Both the position numbers and the translations under genes were made by a program. The notes beneath the pieces were generated by a model. The model searched no databases. It saw nothing but the letters and a program-made list of their open reading frames with translations, and was not told the DNA's origin. A DNA stretch of 64,000 nt from Chromatiales bacterium (ex Bugula neritina AB1). GTDB lineage: Bacteria; Pseudomonadota; Gammaproteobacteria; Granulosicoccales; Granulosicoccaceae. The stretch spans positions 1 through 64,000 of the forward strand of contig MDLA01000158.1 of assembly GCA_001730015.1 (NCBI GenBank), read 5' to 3'. Shown in pieces: positions 43,705-53,591 of the stretch; positions within the stretch are counted from its first letter, which is position 1, and each line of letters opens with the position of its first letter.

Positions 43705-44370
43705 GTGAATTTTGAATTAGCCAGAGCCAATATGATCGAGCAGCAGATCAGACCTTGGGACGTTCTCGATCAGCGGGTACTCAACGCACTCGCCAGCGTA
43801 CCCAGAGAATGTTTTCTGCCGCTGGAACATCAGGGACTCGCCTATTCTGATACCCGTATACCGCTCGACAATGGCCGCTTCTCGCTCAATCCTAACATTG
43901 AAGCAAGACTACTGCAGGCAGCTGTTCTGGAGCAGGACGACCGTACTTTGATAATCGGCAGCGGCAGTGGCTATATCGCCGCTTGTGCCGCAAAAATGTG
44001 CAAGCACGTTGAAGCTATTGACACTGCAGAGTCGATTAACGAAACCGCCCAAAAAAATGCCGAGAGCTGCGGCATCGACAATATCCGTTTTATCACCGGC
44101 GACCTGATCGCCGATCTGCCTGATAAAACCACCTACGATGCCATTATCGTGAACGGCTCTCTTCAAATGCTACCTGATCGATTGAAAACCCGGCTAACCA
44201 ATATGGGTCGACTCATCGTTACGATTGGCGAAGAGCAATCGCCGATTATGGAAGCCTTTGTTATCCGCCGCATCGGTGAAGAAGACTGGCTGGAGCAGAG
44301 TATTTTTGACACCCATATTCCAGCACTTTTTAAGGCCAACCAGGGCTTTGACCCTACATTCGAGTTTTAG
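43705..44370 (+). CDS. pcm: Protein-L-isoaspartate O-methyltransferase family protein
   Basis: This 221-residue SAM-dependent methyltransferase of the PCMT family repairs isoaspartyl residues in aged proteins. FELARANMIEQQIRPWDVLD and the LALxxxxR-like DTRIPLDNGRFS lead into the SAM motif LIIGSGSGYIAA and a later FITGDLIADLP. In Pcm proper the N-terminus usually reads MVEQLRRRGI; here the text is of the short Pcm-like type found before tolC in many gammaproteobacteria, so the true substrate is less sure. The start is GTG 43705. Confidence 0.85.
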   Translation: MNFELARANMIEQQIRPWDVLDQRVLNALASVPRECFLPLEHQGLAYSDTRIPLDNGRFSLNPNIEARLLQAAVLEQDDRTLIIGSGSGYIAACAAKMCKHVEAIDTAESINETAQKNAESCGIDNIRFITGDLIADLPDKTTYDAIIVNGSLQMLPDRLKTRLTNMGRLIVTIGEEQSPIMEAFVIRRIGEEDWLEQSIFDTHIPALFKANQGFDPTFEF

Positions 44371-44521
44371 TCCATTACAACACCAGCGCGAGTACAGGTT
44401 CGCGTAAATTGTTGACCAAAACCTGTAAATATCATCTACATTCCTAGTACGAATAAAAAGAAAGCACGCGTGAACCTGCCAGCACGCACGCAATTTGCCA
44501 CCAGTACTAGAGATAACAAGC

Positions 44522-45829
44522 ATGAATTTGCGTAACACACTGAATGCCTGCGGTGTTTTAGCTGCGGTCCTGTTTCTAACGCAACGTAGCCAGGCCGCAG
44601 ATTTGGCAGAAATCTACAAAATCGCGAGCGAACGCGATTCTGTCATACAGGCAACCCAGGCTCAGTATGACGCTGCAATAGAAGCCCTGCCTCTGGCGCG
44701 CTCGGCACTCCTGCCCAACCTCTCGCTTGTGGCTGACAAGGCGATCAATGAAACCAACAATGACTCATCCGGCAGGCAGGACTCCGACTCTTTTGGTGCC
44801 TCACTAACGCAGAACATATACAACCCGACTGCATACCATTCGGTTAAAAAAGCCAAACTCAACGTAGTGCAGGCAAAAGCCACGCTGCAGGAAGCCAAGC
44901 AAAATCTGATGTTCAGAACCGCTCAGGCGTATTTCAATATACTCACAGCTGAAGAGGCCTTCCGTGCCGCCCGAAGTTCTCGGGAAGCAATTTCGCGCCA
45001 GACTGAGCAAGCTGAAAAACGCTTTGAAGTCGGTTTATCAGCAGTAACAGACGTCAAGGAAGCGCAAGCACAACTGGATCTGGCGGTTGCCCGTGAAGTT
45101 GTCGCGGAGAATCAGCTCGATCTGGCGAAAGAAGCCCTGCGGGTTATTATTAGTCAGGAGGTTCCAGAGCTCGATATCCTGAAAGCTGATGCTACGTTAT
45201 CCAAGCCGATGCCTGCCGGTATTGATGAATGGATTGGCCTTGCCGAGCGAAACAGCCCGAGACTGCAGATTGCCCGATACGACTACGAGCTCGCGCAGAA
45301 AGACGTCATCATTGAGCGCTCGGGTCGCAAGCCCACGATCGCCCTGAATGGCGCATACACCAACACCAATAGTGAATCGATCCGCACCCCGGAGCTGGAA
45401 TCCGGCCAGATCAGGCTACAGCTAACCTATCCGCTATATACCGGCGGTCGAACCAGCGCTCTGATACGCCAGGCACGTGCACGTGCGCTGCAAGCTTCGC
45501 ACAATCATGAAACCGTCCGTCGGGCAGTGGAGCAGGAAACGCGGGACGCCTACCTCAGTGTATTGGCTGATGTCAGCCAGGCAACGGCCCTGCGCCAGGC
45601 ACTGTCATCAACGGAGGTCGCCCGTGAGGCCACCGAGGCCGGCTTTAACGCGGGAACGCGAACCGCCGTCGAGGTGCTGGTATCGCTTCGAGATACGTTC
45701 AATGCCTACGCTGATTACGCAGCCGCAAGACACCAGTATGTGGTGCGAAGTCTGGAGTTGCGACTGGCAGCGGGCATTCTCGCTGAAAAGCATATCGATG
45801 CAGTTAACCGATCGCTAACTGCACGTTAA
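44522..45829 (+). CDS. TolC-family outer-membrane efflux/secretion channel
   Basis: This is a 435-residue outer-membrane factor. A signal peptide (MNLRNTLNACGVLAAVLFLT ending SQAAD) precedes two structural repeats: LPLARSALLPNLSLVADKAIN with TLQEAKQNLMFRTAQAYFN in the first and YPLYTGGRTSALIRQARARA in the second. Such proteins form a trimeric tunnel joined to type I secretion or RND/MFS/ABC pumps. ATG 44522 is the preferred start, since it gives a proper signal peptide; AGATAACAAGC precedes it. The position after pcm is the common location of tolC in gammaproteobacteria. Confidence 0.92.
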   Translation: MNLRNTLNACGVLAAVLFLTQRSQAADLAEIYKIASERDSVIQATQAQYDAAIEALPLARSALLPNLSLVADKAINETNNDSSGRQDSDSFGASLTQNIYNPTAYHSVKKAKLNVVQAKATLQEAKQNLMFRTAQAYFNILTAEEAFRAARSSREAISRQTEQAEKRFEVGLSAVTDVKEAQAQLDLAVAREVVAENQLDLAKEALRVIISQEVPELDILKADATLSKPMPAGIDEWIGLAERNSPRLQIARYDYELAQKDVIIERSGRKPTIALNGAYTNTNSESIRTPELESGQIRLQLTYPLYTGGRTSALIRQARARALQASHNHETVRRAVEQETRDAYLSVLADVSQATALRQALSSTEVAREATEAGFNAGTRTAVEVLVSLRDTFNAYADYAAARHQYVVRSLELRLAAGILAEKHIDAVNRSLTAR

Positions 45830-45868
45830 TTCTAATTACCCACCCAGGTAGAAATTACTCAGGTAAAA

Positions 45869-46054
45869 CTACTCTGCTGACAACTCGAATTGAGTGCCGC
45901 AGTAAGGGCAGCTAGCCTGTGGTGATTCATCCAGGGGTATATAAACCCTCGGGTGCGAATTCCACAAACCCATTTCTTCAGTCGGACAGTAGGCAGGCAG
46001 TTCAGATTTGCTGACAGTTACCACTTGCGGGGCCTTCTTTTGCGGATCATTCAT
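45869..46054 (-). CDS. CHCC zinc-finger protein (NDUFS6-like)
   Basis: This 61-residue protein carries a single zinc finger of the zf-CHCC type: Cys23, His34, then CPYC (49-52). The text PAYCPTEEMGLWNSHPRVYI is close to bacterial homologues of the mitochondrial complex I subunit NDUFS6. Function in bacteria is uncertain. The gene starts 15 bases after ilvE stops, on the same strand, and is probably cotranscribed with it. It is short but well supported by its motif. Confidence 0.9.
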   Translation of the reverse strand: MNDPQKKAPQVVTVSKSELPAYCPTEEMGLWNSHPRVYIPLDESPQASCPYCGTQFELSAE

Positions 46055-46069
46055 TTGTATTTCGCCCTT

Positions 46070-46990
46070 CTAAACGTGTGTTAGCCAATGCTTGTGTTTT
46101 TCCGACTTACCCTCGACCGCCTGAAAATACATTGACTGTATTTTTTCGGTAATCGGGCCGCGACGTCCATTGCCAATGGTGCGATTGTCGACCTCCCGGA
46201 TCGGTGTAATCTCGGCAGCAGTGCCACTAAAGAATGCTTCATCTGAAATATAGACTTCATCCCGGGTGATCCGGCGTTCGATCACCGATACGCCTATTTC
46301 AGCTGCCAGCTCCATTACGGTTTTACGCGTGATGCCATCCAGCGCTGAGGTGAGATCCGGGGTATGTATCTGACCGTCACGAATGATAAAAAAGTTCTCA
46401 CCCGAGCCCTCTGCCACATAGCCTTCGTTATCGAGCAGCAGAGCTTCATCGTAGCCATCCTGCAGCGCTTCCTGCAAAGCCAGCATTGAATTCATATATT
46501 GACCATTAGCTTTTGCCTTGCACATGGCAATATTCACATGGTGACGGGTAAACGATGACGTTTTTATACGGATGCCACGCTCCATATTTTCTTTGCCCAG
46601 ATAAGCACCCCACTCCCATGCCGCAACCATGCAGTGAACGGACAGATTATCAGCGCGCAGCCCCATACCTTCGCTACCGTAAAAGCACATTGGCCTGAGA
46701 TACGCAGACTCGAGTCCATTTTCCCGAACCACTGTTTTCTGTACTTCACACAGGGTTTCGTAATCCCACGGGATTTCCATACGCAGAATTTTGGCTGAAT
46801 TAAAGAGCCGCCTGGTGTGCTCCTGCAACTTGAAAATAGCCGGCCCGTCATCCGTGGCATACGCACGCACACCTTCAAAAACGCCCATCCCATAGTGCAG
46901 GGTGTGAGTCAGAACGTGAACAGTTGCCTCACGCCAGGGCACCAGTTCTCCATCGACCCAAATGACGCCATCTCTATCGGCCATTGACAT
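46070..46990 (-). CDS. ilvE: Branched-chain amino acid aminotransferase
   Basis: This 306-residue class IV PLP enzyme transfers the amino group between glutamate and the 2-oxoacids of Val, Leu and Ile, the last step in their synthesis. HYGMGVFEGVRAYATDDGP is the IlvE signature, and ARRHH-like RHHVNIAMCKAKANGQYMN holds the PLP lysine. GSGENFFIIRDG and TAAEITPIREVD complete the fold. ATG 46990, preceded by GGAGAATAACTGTT, is taken as start rather than a longer upstream form. It lies downstream of glnE. Confidence 0.95.
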   Translation of the reverse strand: MSMADRDGVIWVDGELVPWREATVHVLTHTLHYGMGVFEGVRAYATDDGPAIFKLQEHTRRLFNSAKILRMEIPWDYETLCEVQKTVVRENGLESAYLRPMCFYGSEGMGLRADNLSVHCMVAAWEWGAYLGKENMERGIRIKTSSFTRHHVNIAMCKAKANGQYMNSMLALQEALQDGYDEALLLDNEGYVAEGSGENFFIIRDGQIHTPDLTSALDGITRKTVMELAAEIGVSVIERRITRDEVYISDEAFFSGTAAEITPIREVDNRTIGNGRRGPITEKIQSMYFQAVEGKSEKHKHWLTHV

Positions 46991-47164
46991 AACAGTTATT
47001 CTCCAGGTTCCGGTTTCACGAGCGACTGCTTCATGCAGGCACGCCAGCATGAAGAAACCGGGTAAGTATATTTTGCTGCGCTGCGGGGGTTGTCCCGCAG
47101 CAACAGCGATTGTAACTATCTACTAAGCAAGCCAGTAGCCGATACCCGACACAGGCAATTCGCC

Positions 47165-50155
47165 TCACGCGTCAAGCATCAGTCTCTGCCAGCAATTGCT
47201 GACTTTCCAGCTATAGCTGAGTGACTCTTCGGTGTGAGCTACAATGCCGCTTTCAAGCAACATGGCTCGCCGATGCAGTCGACCGCGTAAATACAGATAG
47301 GCACTGGTCAACAGCTCTACGTCCTGCGACGAGAGATAAGCATATTCACCGAGAGCCTCAAGCTGCCTGACATTATCTGTAAAGCGCAGCAGATTAATGT
47401 TTTCAACAGCATATTTCAGTACCAGATATTGAACCATAAACTCAATATCTGCGATACCACCAGCGTCCTGCTTTAAATCAAAGTTATCGCCTTCGCTCTC
47501 ACTCAGCTCCCGGCGCATACGCTCACGCATATCAATGACTTCCTGACGCAGTTTATCCGGTGGCTCAACAACAGTTAGAGTAGCATTTCTGATCTTTTCG
47601 AACTCACTACCCAGTTGCTCTCTACCGACAACGATACGCGCTCGAACCAGCGCCTGATGCTCCCAGATCCATGCATCGCGATGCTGGTACTCGGCAAAAG
47701 CCGAAATGCTGCTGACCAATACGCCTGAACGGCCATTGGGCCTCAGGCGTGTATCTATTTCATATAGCAGCCCAGCCGCCGTACGCGTGCTGAGGAAACT
47801 CACCAGCTTTTGCGCCATGCGCGAAAAATAAACCTGATTTTCGAGCGGTTTTTCACCATCACTAACCTGCTCGGTGCCACTGCTCTCGTGTAAAAACACA
47901 ATATCAAGATCGGAGCCGTAACCCAGCTCTATACCACCCAGTTTGCCGTAGGCGACGATCGCGAAATCAGGCTGCCTCTCCACCCCGTCCACCACACAGC
48001 GCGGGGCACCATACCGGCTGACCATTTCAGCCCGGACTATATCTGTAGCGATAGTCAATACCGCTTCGGCGAGCCAGGTAAGTGCATCACTCACCTGCAT
48101 AACCGGCAGCACACCATTTACATCGGCGGCAGCAATACGCACCACACAGGTTTGCTGATAATGGCGTACCCGATCCATCAGTTCACCGAGATCAGCATCC
48201 TCATAGTGTTGCAGCTCTGTTCTTAATTTTTCAATATGGCCGTCAACACTTACCACGGCAACCGATTGTTCTATATCAAGCAGATCATCAAGAACCATCG
48301 GATGATTCGCAACGAACGCTGCCAGCCAGGGACTCTCCGCGAACAGTCGCACCAGTGTTTCAAGTGTACGATCGCTATCGTGAATTAATTGCAGGTATCC
48401 ACTGCGGCCGGCAATGGCATTATACAGTGATAACACGCGCATCAGCGTTTCGCTGTGAGAGCGACGGCTCTGACTGATACGATTCAGTGTTTTCGGAACC
48501 AGCCGGTCTATCAATTCTCTGGAGCGGCTGAGGTAGCGCTGGTAGCGCCCGCTTGAAGCAAATTCCTGCAACTGCTTTGCTACTTCACCGGAGTTATTAA
48601 ACCCGCGTTCTTCTAGAATGCCAGCGATGTGCTGAGGTTCTGACTGCCCGGTCTGAATGTTCAGCCACAGGTCGTATAAATAATTATCGCTCTGCACCGC
48701 ATTACCGGTGTTTTCGCCGGCGGCTTCCTGCGGCAGACTGAATACACTGTTGAAGCAACTATGGACAAATTTCCGTTTCTGCCTGAGTACACGCTCAAAC
48801 GATAGGTAATCATCGAAGCACATACTGAAGGCCAGCCTTTCCCGCGCCGCATCATCGGGTGGAATATGGTGAGTCTGCCGGTCATCGAACATTTGCAGGC
48901 GGTTTTCTGTGCGGCGCAAAAAGTCATAAGCATTGAGCAATTTTTCTGCATCATCCCCGGACAAATGATTATTGCGCTGCAAGCCATCGATGACGATCCG
49001 CAAACCCCGCTCGCGCAATACAGGCTCGCGACCACCACGGACCAGCTGAAACGACTGCGCTATAAATTCTATTTCTCTGATACCACCCCGGCCAAGCTTG
49101 ATATCACGCTCTGCTTCATCCGTTTCAACTTTTATGGCTATCTGACGTTTCAGATCACGCAAAGAATCAAACACCGCATAATCCAGATAGCGGCGATATA
49201 TAAAGGGACGCAGCAATCCGGTTACCTCTTTAATTTCGTCGGGACTGCCACAAACCACACGTGACTTTATCCAGGCATAGCGCTCCCAGTCCCTGCCCTG
49301 CGTAAACAGGTAATGTTCCATTGCATCGAGGCTGACAACCAACGGGCCGCTACTGCCAAATGGACGCAATCTCATATCGACGCGATAGACAAAGCCATCT
49401 GCGGTAACGTCACCGAGATACTTGATCAGCAACTGCCCGACACGTCGAAAATACTCCTGATTATCGAGGGATTTCGGGCCATCGGTATCACCGCTCTGGC
49501 CATATAGAAATACCAGATCTATGTCAGACGAAAAATTCAGTTCGTGGCCACCCAGTTTACCCATGCCGATAATTATCAGAGATAACTCACGGCCTTCACT
49601 ATCTCTGGCCACACCGAAACGCTTTTGCAGTGTTTGCTCCGCCATCGACAACGCACTATTGATGCAGGAGTCGGCCAGATCAGACAAAGCGCGCAACACG
49701 ACGTCGACAGGGGATAATCCGGCCAGATCATGCACTGCAATTACAGCTAGAGTCTGATTGCGAAATTCCCGTAGCCGTTGCATGTATAACGCTGCATCAT
49801 CACGACAATCGGCCGTTAACTCATCAAGCCTCTGCGCCAGTTGCCGGGCTGAAGGCAATTGCGTTTCACAGCTGACAAAATATTGTGCAAACTGCTGCGG
49901 GTAACGAGCCACGGTGTTGACCAGAAAGCCGCTGCAGGATAAAACAAAACGGAACAGTTCCGTTCCGCCCACAGTGGTACTCGAAAACCCGGCAGCAGCT
50001 ATCACGGGCGCTAGGTCCGGTAATGCCAGTATCTCCTCGACGGTGTCCTTTTGCGCACTTGCCTGCCCCTGACCGCCTTCACGTTCGGCGTTGCCTGCAT
50101 CATTTCGGGCGTGCAAGAACTGCTCTACTGTTCGGTCGGTTACACTGTTAGTCAT
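47165..50155 (-). CDS. glnE: Bifunctional glutamine synthetase adenylyltransferase/deadenylyltransferase
   Basis: This 996-residue GlnE adds and removes AMP on glutamine synthetase in answer to PII and glutamine, tuning nitrogen assimilation. Two nucleotidyltransferase domains are plain: GMGKLGGHELNFSSDIDLVF in the N-half (deadenylylase) and AYGKLGGIELGYGSDLDIVF in the C-half (adenylylase). A GlnD-UTase-like helical region joins them, and the family length is normal. It shares the nitrogen theme with NtrY-NtrX further along. It is divergent from the FbpC-like ATPase gene across 134 bases. Confidence 0.97.
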   Translation of the reverse strand: MTNSVTDRTVEQFLHARNDAGNAEREGGQGQASAQKDTVEEILALPDLAPVIAAAGFSSTTVGGTELFRFVLSCSGFLVNTVARYPQQFAQYFVSCETQLPSARQLAQRLDELTADCRDDAALYMQRLREFRNQTLAVIAVHDLAGLSPVDVVLRALSDLADSCINSALSMAEQTLQKRFGVARDSEGRELSLIIIGMGKLGGHELNFSSDIDLVFLYGQSGDTDGPKSLDNQEYFRRVGQLLIKYLGDVTADGFVYRVDMRLRPFGSSGPLVVSLDAMEHYLFTQGRDWERYAWIKSRVVCGSPDEIKEVTGLLRPFIYRRYLDYAVFDSLRDLKRQIAIKVETDEAERDIKLGRGGIREIEFIAQSFQLVRGGREPVLRERGLRIVIDGLQRNNHLSGDDAEKLLNAYDFLRRTENRLQMFDDRQTHHIPPDDAARERLAFSMCFDDYLSFERVLRQKRKFVHSCFNSVFSLPQEAAGENTGNAVQSDNYLYDLWLNIQTGQSEPQHIAGILEERGFNNSGEVAKQLQEFASSGRYQRYLSRSRELIDRLVPKTLNRISQSRRSHSETLMRVLSLYNAIAGRSGYLQLIHDSDRTLETLVRLFAESPWLAAFVANHPMVLDDLLDIEQSVAVVSVDGHIEKLRTELQHYEDADLGELMDRVRHYQQTCVVRIAAADVNGVLPVMQVSDALTWLAEAVLTIATDIVRAEMVSRYGAPRCVVDGVERQPDFAIVAYGKLGGIELGYGSDLDIVFLHESSGTEQVSDGEKPLENQVYFSRMAQKLVSFLSTRTAAGLLYEIDTRLRPNGRSGVLVSSISAFAEYQHRDAWIWEHQALVRARIVVGREQLGSEFEKIRNATLTVVEPPDKLRQEVIDMRERMRRELSESEGDNFDLKQDAGGIADIEFMVQYLVLKYAVENINLLRFTDNVRQLEALGEYAYLSSQDVELLTSAYLYLRGRLHRRAMLLESGIVAHTEESLSYSWKVSNCWQRLMLDA

Positions 50156-50289
50156 GGAGTCTGTTCAGTCGTTCTGCATTCCGGTTATTAAGCTGTTTTT
50201 CACGCTACAATAGTGCCTCATTTCGGTCGTCCAGGCTCGGTATAGTTGCAGCTACCCGCCGTTACCGGGACAGCACGCAGGATAAACCC

Positions 50290-51336
50290 TTGAATCAGTT
50301 CCAACTCGATCAGGTCAGTATCGATATCGACGGTACACCGATTGTCCACGATGTGAGCTTTACGTTACAGCAAGGCGAGGTGGGCTGTCTGCTCGGGCCC
50401 AGTGGATCAGGCAAAACAACCATACTTCGCTCGGTAGCCGGCTTTCAGCCAATTCGGGCCGGTAGTGTACGTATGCGCGGTGATACCGTCGACGACGGTA
50501 CCCGTACCGTTCCAGCCGAAAAGCGACGTATCGGCATGATGTTCCAGGATCTTGCTTTGTTTCCGCACCTGACGGTCGCGGACAATATCGCCTTCGGTAT
50601 TGGAAATCTGAAACGCCGGGAAATAAACACACGCGTCGATGAATTGCTCAGTATTGTCAATATGCGCACCCTTAAAAAACACTACCCGCACGAACTCTCG
50701 GGCGGCCAGCAGCAACGTGTTGCGCTGATGAGAGCAATGGCACCTCGACCGGATCTGATCCTCCTCGACGAGCCCTTCAGCAGCCAGGATACCGAATTAC
50801 GTGTACAGCTGGTGCAGGAAGTACGCGAAATTCTGCAGCAGGATAACGTAACGGCAATACTGGTTACACATGATCAGAACGAAGCATTCGCCATTGCTGA
50901 TGTAATCGGCGTACTGAACAACGGTCGCCTTTCACAATGGGATACTGCCTACAATCTATACCACACACCCAATGATCGCTTTGTCGCAGATTTTGTCGGT
51001 GAAGGGGTATTTATCTGTGGCAATATTATCGACGGAACCACTGTGCAGACAGAACTCGGCAATGTCAACGGTGAGCTCGCAACTGAACTGCCGAGCGGTA
51101 TGGAAGTCGACTTACTGGTTCGTCCCGACGATATCATTCACGATGACTACAGCACGTATCGGGGGGTCGTACTTAAAAAGAGCTTTCGTGGTGCGAACCA
51201 TCTGTACACCCTGCGAATGCCCGGTGGTACCAATGTACTGTGCCTTGCGCCGAGCCATCACGACCACAAAATCGGCGAGCGAATCGGTGTTCGACTGCGG
51301 ATAGATCATCTGGTTGCATTCCCGCAGGAGTCCTAG
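50290..51336 (+). CDS. ABC transporter ATPase, FbpC/PotA type
   Basis: This 348-residue ATPase has Walker A LGPSGSGKTTILRSVAG, the signature LSGGQQQRVALMRAM and Walker B LILLDEPFSSQD, with H-loop TAILVTHDQNEAF. The C-terminal third (about 240-348) is a TOBE regulatory domain, as in iron(III), spermidine or sulfate importers. TTG 50290 is the start, with CAGGATAAACCC before it. No permease or binding protein adjoins, so the system is split or orphan. FbpC-like iron uptake is the closest reading; specificity is uncertain. Confidence 0.88.
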   Translation: MNQFQLDQVSIDIDGTPIVHDVSFTLQQGEVGCLLGPSGSGKTTILRSVAGFQPIRAGSVRMRGDTVDDGTRTVPAEKRRIGMMFQDLALFPHLTVADNIAFGIGNLKRREINTRVDELLSIVNMRTLKKHYPHELSGGQQQRVALMRAMAPRPDLILLDEPFSSQDTELRVQLVQEVREILQQDNVTAILVTHDQNEAFAIADVIGVLNNGRLSQWDTAYNLYHTPNDRFVADFVGEGVFICGNIIDGTTVQTELGNVNGELATELPSGMEVDLLVRPDDIIHDDYSTYRGVVLKKSFRGANHLYTLRMPGGTNVLCLAPSHHDHKIGERIGVRLRIDHLVAFPQES

Positions 51337-51343
51337 CGTCCGC

Positions 51344-51925
51344 TTAGCCTGCAACGCTGCGGCCGACCAGAAACGACTGATTGCGCAGCCCGGCTGTCGT
51401 ATCTCCGACTCGCCCCAGATCACTGTAAACTACAATACTGAGCGCTGGAAACAACCTCAGCAATTCATTTGGTTTCAGTAAAAACTCCGGATTCGACGGG
51501 CCAGCATCCGGACCCGTTTTGTCATTAACAAACGTCTGATAAAACAACAGCCCGTCAGGTTTCAGTGCGGCGCTAATCGCTGGAGCCAGCTCACGGTCAA
51601 AATAGTTCGATACGGTGATTACATCGTAGCGATTCGCACCAAGTGAGTCGGCCGTGACCGATTGCGCAACCGCATTGACTGTCAGGCCACTGTCAGTAGC
51701 AAGGCGTTGAAGTTTTCCTATAGCAACTGGCGATATATCAATCGCTGTGGTCTGCAAACCACACTGCGCCAGTAGCAAGGCATTACCACCCAGACCACAG
51801 GCCAGATCGAGTGCTTCACCGGATTGCGGCAGCAGATACTGATACTCGATAAGAGACGAACAGGCAGTTGGCTTATTAGAACCGGCTTTATTATAAATTC
51901 GATCCCATTTTACTCTGGCATCCAT
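51344..51925 (-). CDS. Class I SAM-dependent methyltransferase
   Basis: This 193-residue Rossmann methyltransferase begins MDARVKWDRIYN, with motif I LDLACGLGGNALLLAQCG, motif II TAIDISPVAI and YDVITVSNYFDRELAPAI in the core. It resembles TehB/thiopurine-type small-molecule methyltransferases. ATG 51925 overlaps the trkH stop codon by one base, so translation is coupled to TrkH. Its substrate is unknown, and coupling to potassium transport has no obvious reason. It is convergent with the FbpC-like gene. Confidence 0.83.
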   Translation of the reverse strand: MDARVKWDRIYNKAGSNKPTACSSLIEYQYLLPQSGEALDLACGLGGNALLLAQCGLQTTAIDISPVAIGKLQRLATDSGLTVNAVAQSVTADSLGANRYDVITVSNYFDRELAPAISAALKPDGLLFYQTFVNDKTGPDAGPSNPEFLLKPNELLRLFPALSIVVYSDLGRVGDTTAGLRNQSFLVGRSVAG

Positions 51926-53406
51926 CACTTTCTCCAGAACCCCGGCGTCAGCAGCACCAGCAGGGTAAAAATTTCCAGCCGCCCAAGCAACATAACGACA
52001 CACAAAAGGCTCAGCTGAACACTGCCAAGCGAGCTGTAGTTGGCACCGATATCACCGAGCCCCGGACCCAGATTATTCAAACAGGCTACTACCGCAGAAA
52101 ACGCCGTCTCCTGATTGAGTCCGGTTGCCATCAGCAACAGCAACATGACAGCCATGATAAATACGTAGCTTGCGAAAAAACCCCAGACTGCATCGATGAC
52201 TTTAGGCGGAATGGTTTTTCGCCCTACTTTCACGGGAAATACGGCATGCGGGTGCACCATTCGCTCCAGTTCACGTTTACCCTGTTTAAACAACAGTAGT
52301 ACACGTATTACCTTCATGCCGCCTCCGGTTGATCCGGCGCAGCCACCAACAAAACTTGCGAATAATAAGAGCACGGGAAGGAATCCGGGCCAGTTGAAAT
52401 ACTCCGCTGTTGTAAAGCCCGTGGTGGTTGCAATAGATACAACCTGAAAAACACCATGAAAGAAAGACTGATTGAAATCGGAGGTATTAGTAATATAAAG
52501 ATAGCCGACGGTAATCACTGACAGCACCAGAAGAATCAACATATATATTCTAAACTCGGTGTCTTCTATATAGGAACCAATAGACATCGATCGCATCGCA
52601 AGGTAATGAAGAGCGAAATTGACTCCGGAAATCACCATGAAAATTACCGCGATCATTTCAATGGCATTGCTTTGAAAGTAGCCAATACTGGCATCGTGAG
52701 TTGAGAAGCCGCCGATAGCGACAGTCGAAAAACTATGCCCGACAGCATCGAACAAAGGCATTCCGGCGAACCAGTAAGCTCCCATGCAGGTTATGGTTAA
52801 TCCCAGGTAGATATACCACAGCAATTTTGCAGTATCCGCTACACGCGGTGTTATTTTCTCTTTCTGAGGGCCCGGCGTCTCTGCGCGGAATAACTGCATA
52901 CCACCGCCTATGCCAAGCAAGGGCAAAATAGCTACCGCCAGAACAATAATACCCATTCCCCCTAGCCACTGGACCAGCTGCCGATACAATAGAATTCCTT
53001 GCGGCAGCGAATCCAGACCAACGATTACGGTAGCTCCCGTCGTTGTGAATCCGGACATGGATTCAAATACGCTCTGCGCAACTGTAAGGTTGAGCCGGGT
53101 GTCAATATAGAGCGGTATTGCCCCGAATATGCCGAGGACCGCCCAGAACATCACTACAATCACAAAGCCGTCTCTGGTTTTCAACGGCGCATGATAATTT
53201 CTAAGGGGCAAATAGGCGGCAAGCCCAATTACCAGCGTTACAATAAACCCGATAAAAAAAGATCGGGATGATCCATCGTCGAAGTACAACGACACCAGCC
53301 CCGGCACCACCATGGTCACACTGAAAATAGATAACAACAAACCCAGCACTCGAACAACAACCAGCGCTTGCATCGATCTATCCGCACCACTGATATAAGT
53401 TAACAC
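51925..53406 (-). CDS. trkH: Trk potassium uptake channel subunit
   Basis: This 493-residue inner-membrane TrkH/KtrB-superfamily channel has four M1-P-M2 repeats. P-loop text includes SGFTTTGATVI, VAIGGFSTHDAS, ATTTGFTTAEYF and a last repeat within NLGPGLGDIGANYSSL. It imports K+ under control of TrkA, whose gene lies 185 bases upstream on the same strand. The start may be 53406 or ATG 53373 (MQALVVVRVLG). Full family length. A CRP/Fur site was not seen. Confidence 0.95.
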   Translation of the reverse strand: MLTYISGADRSMQALVVVRVLGLLLSIFSVTMVVPGLVSLYFDDGSSRSFFIGFIVTLVIGLAAYLPLRNYHAPLKTRDGFVIVVMFWAVLGIFGAIPLYIDTRLNLTVAQSVFESMSGFTTTGATVIVGLDSLPQGILLYRQLVQWLGGMGIIVLAVAILPLLGIGGGMQLFRAETPGPQKEKITPRVADTAKLLWYIYLGLTITCMGAYWFAGMPLFDAVGHSFSTVAIGGFSTHDASIGYFQSNAIEMIAVIFMVISGVNFALHYLAMRSMSIGSYIEDTEFRIYMLILLVLSVITVGYLYITNTSDFNQSFFHGVFQVVSIATTTGFTTAEYFNWPGFLPVLLLFASFVGGCAGSTGGGMKVIRVLLLFKQGKRELERMVHPHAVFPVKVGRKTIPPKVIDAVWGFFASYVFIMAVMLLLLMATGLNQETAFSAVVACLNNLGPGLGDIGANYSSLGSVQLSLLCVVMLLGRLEIFTLLVLLTPGFWRK

Positions 53407-53591
53407 CCGGCAGGTATTGCCAAAGCAAGCTGCGCTTAAACCATCCGGAGAATCTGCCGGGCAAAACCAACGGTATTGTCTGCGATACCAACAGCGGGTT
53501 TTTATAATTGTAAAAGTGAGTTTTTTTCATGGCAATTTAGAATTAGCTATCTGCTGTACGCCGATAAGAGTCAATTTGCAGCACAGTAAAT

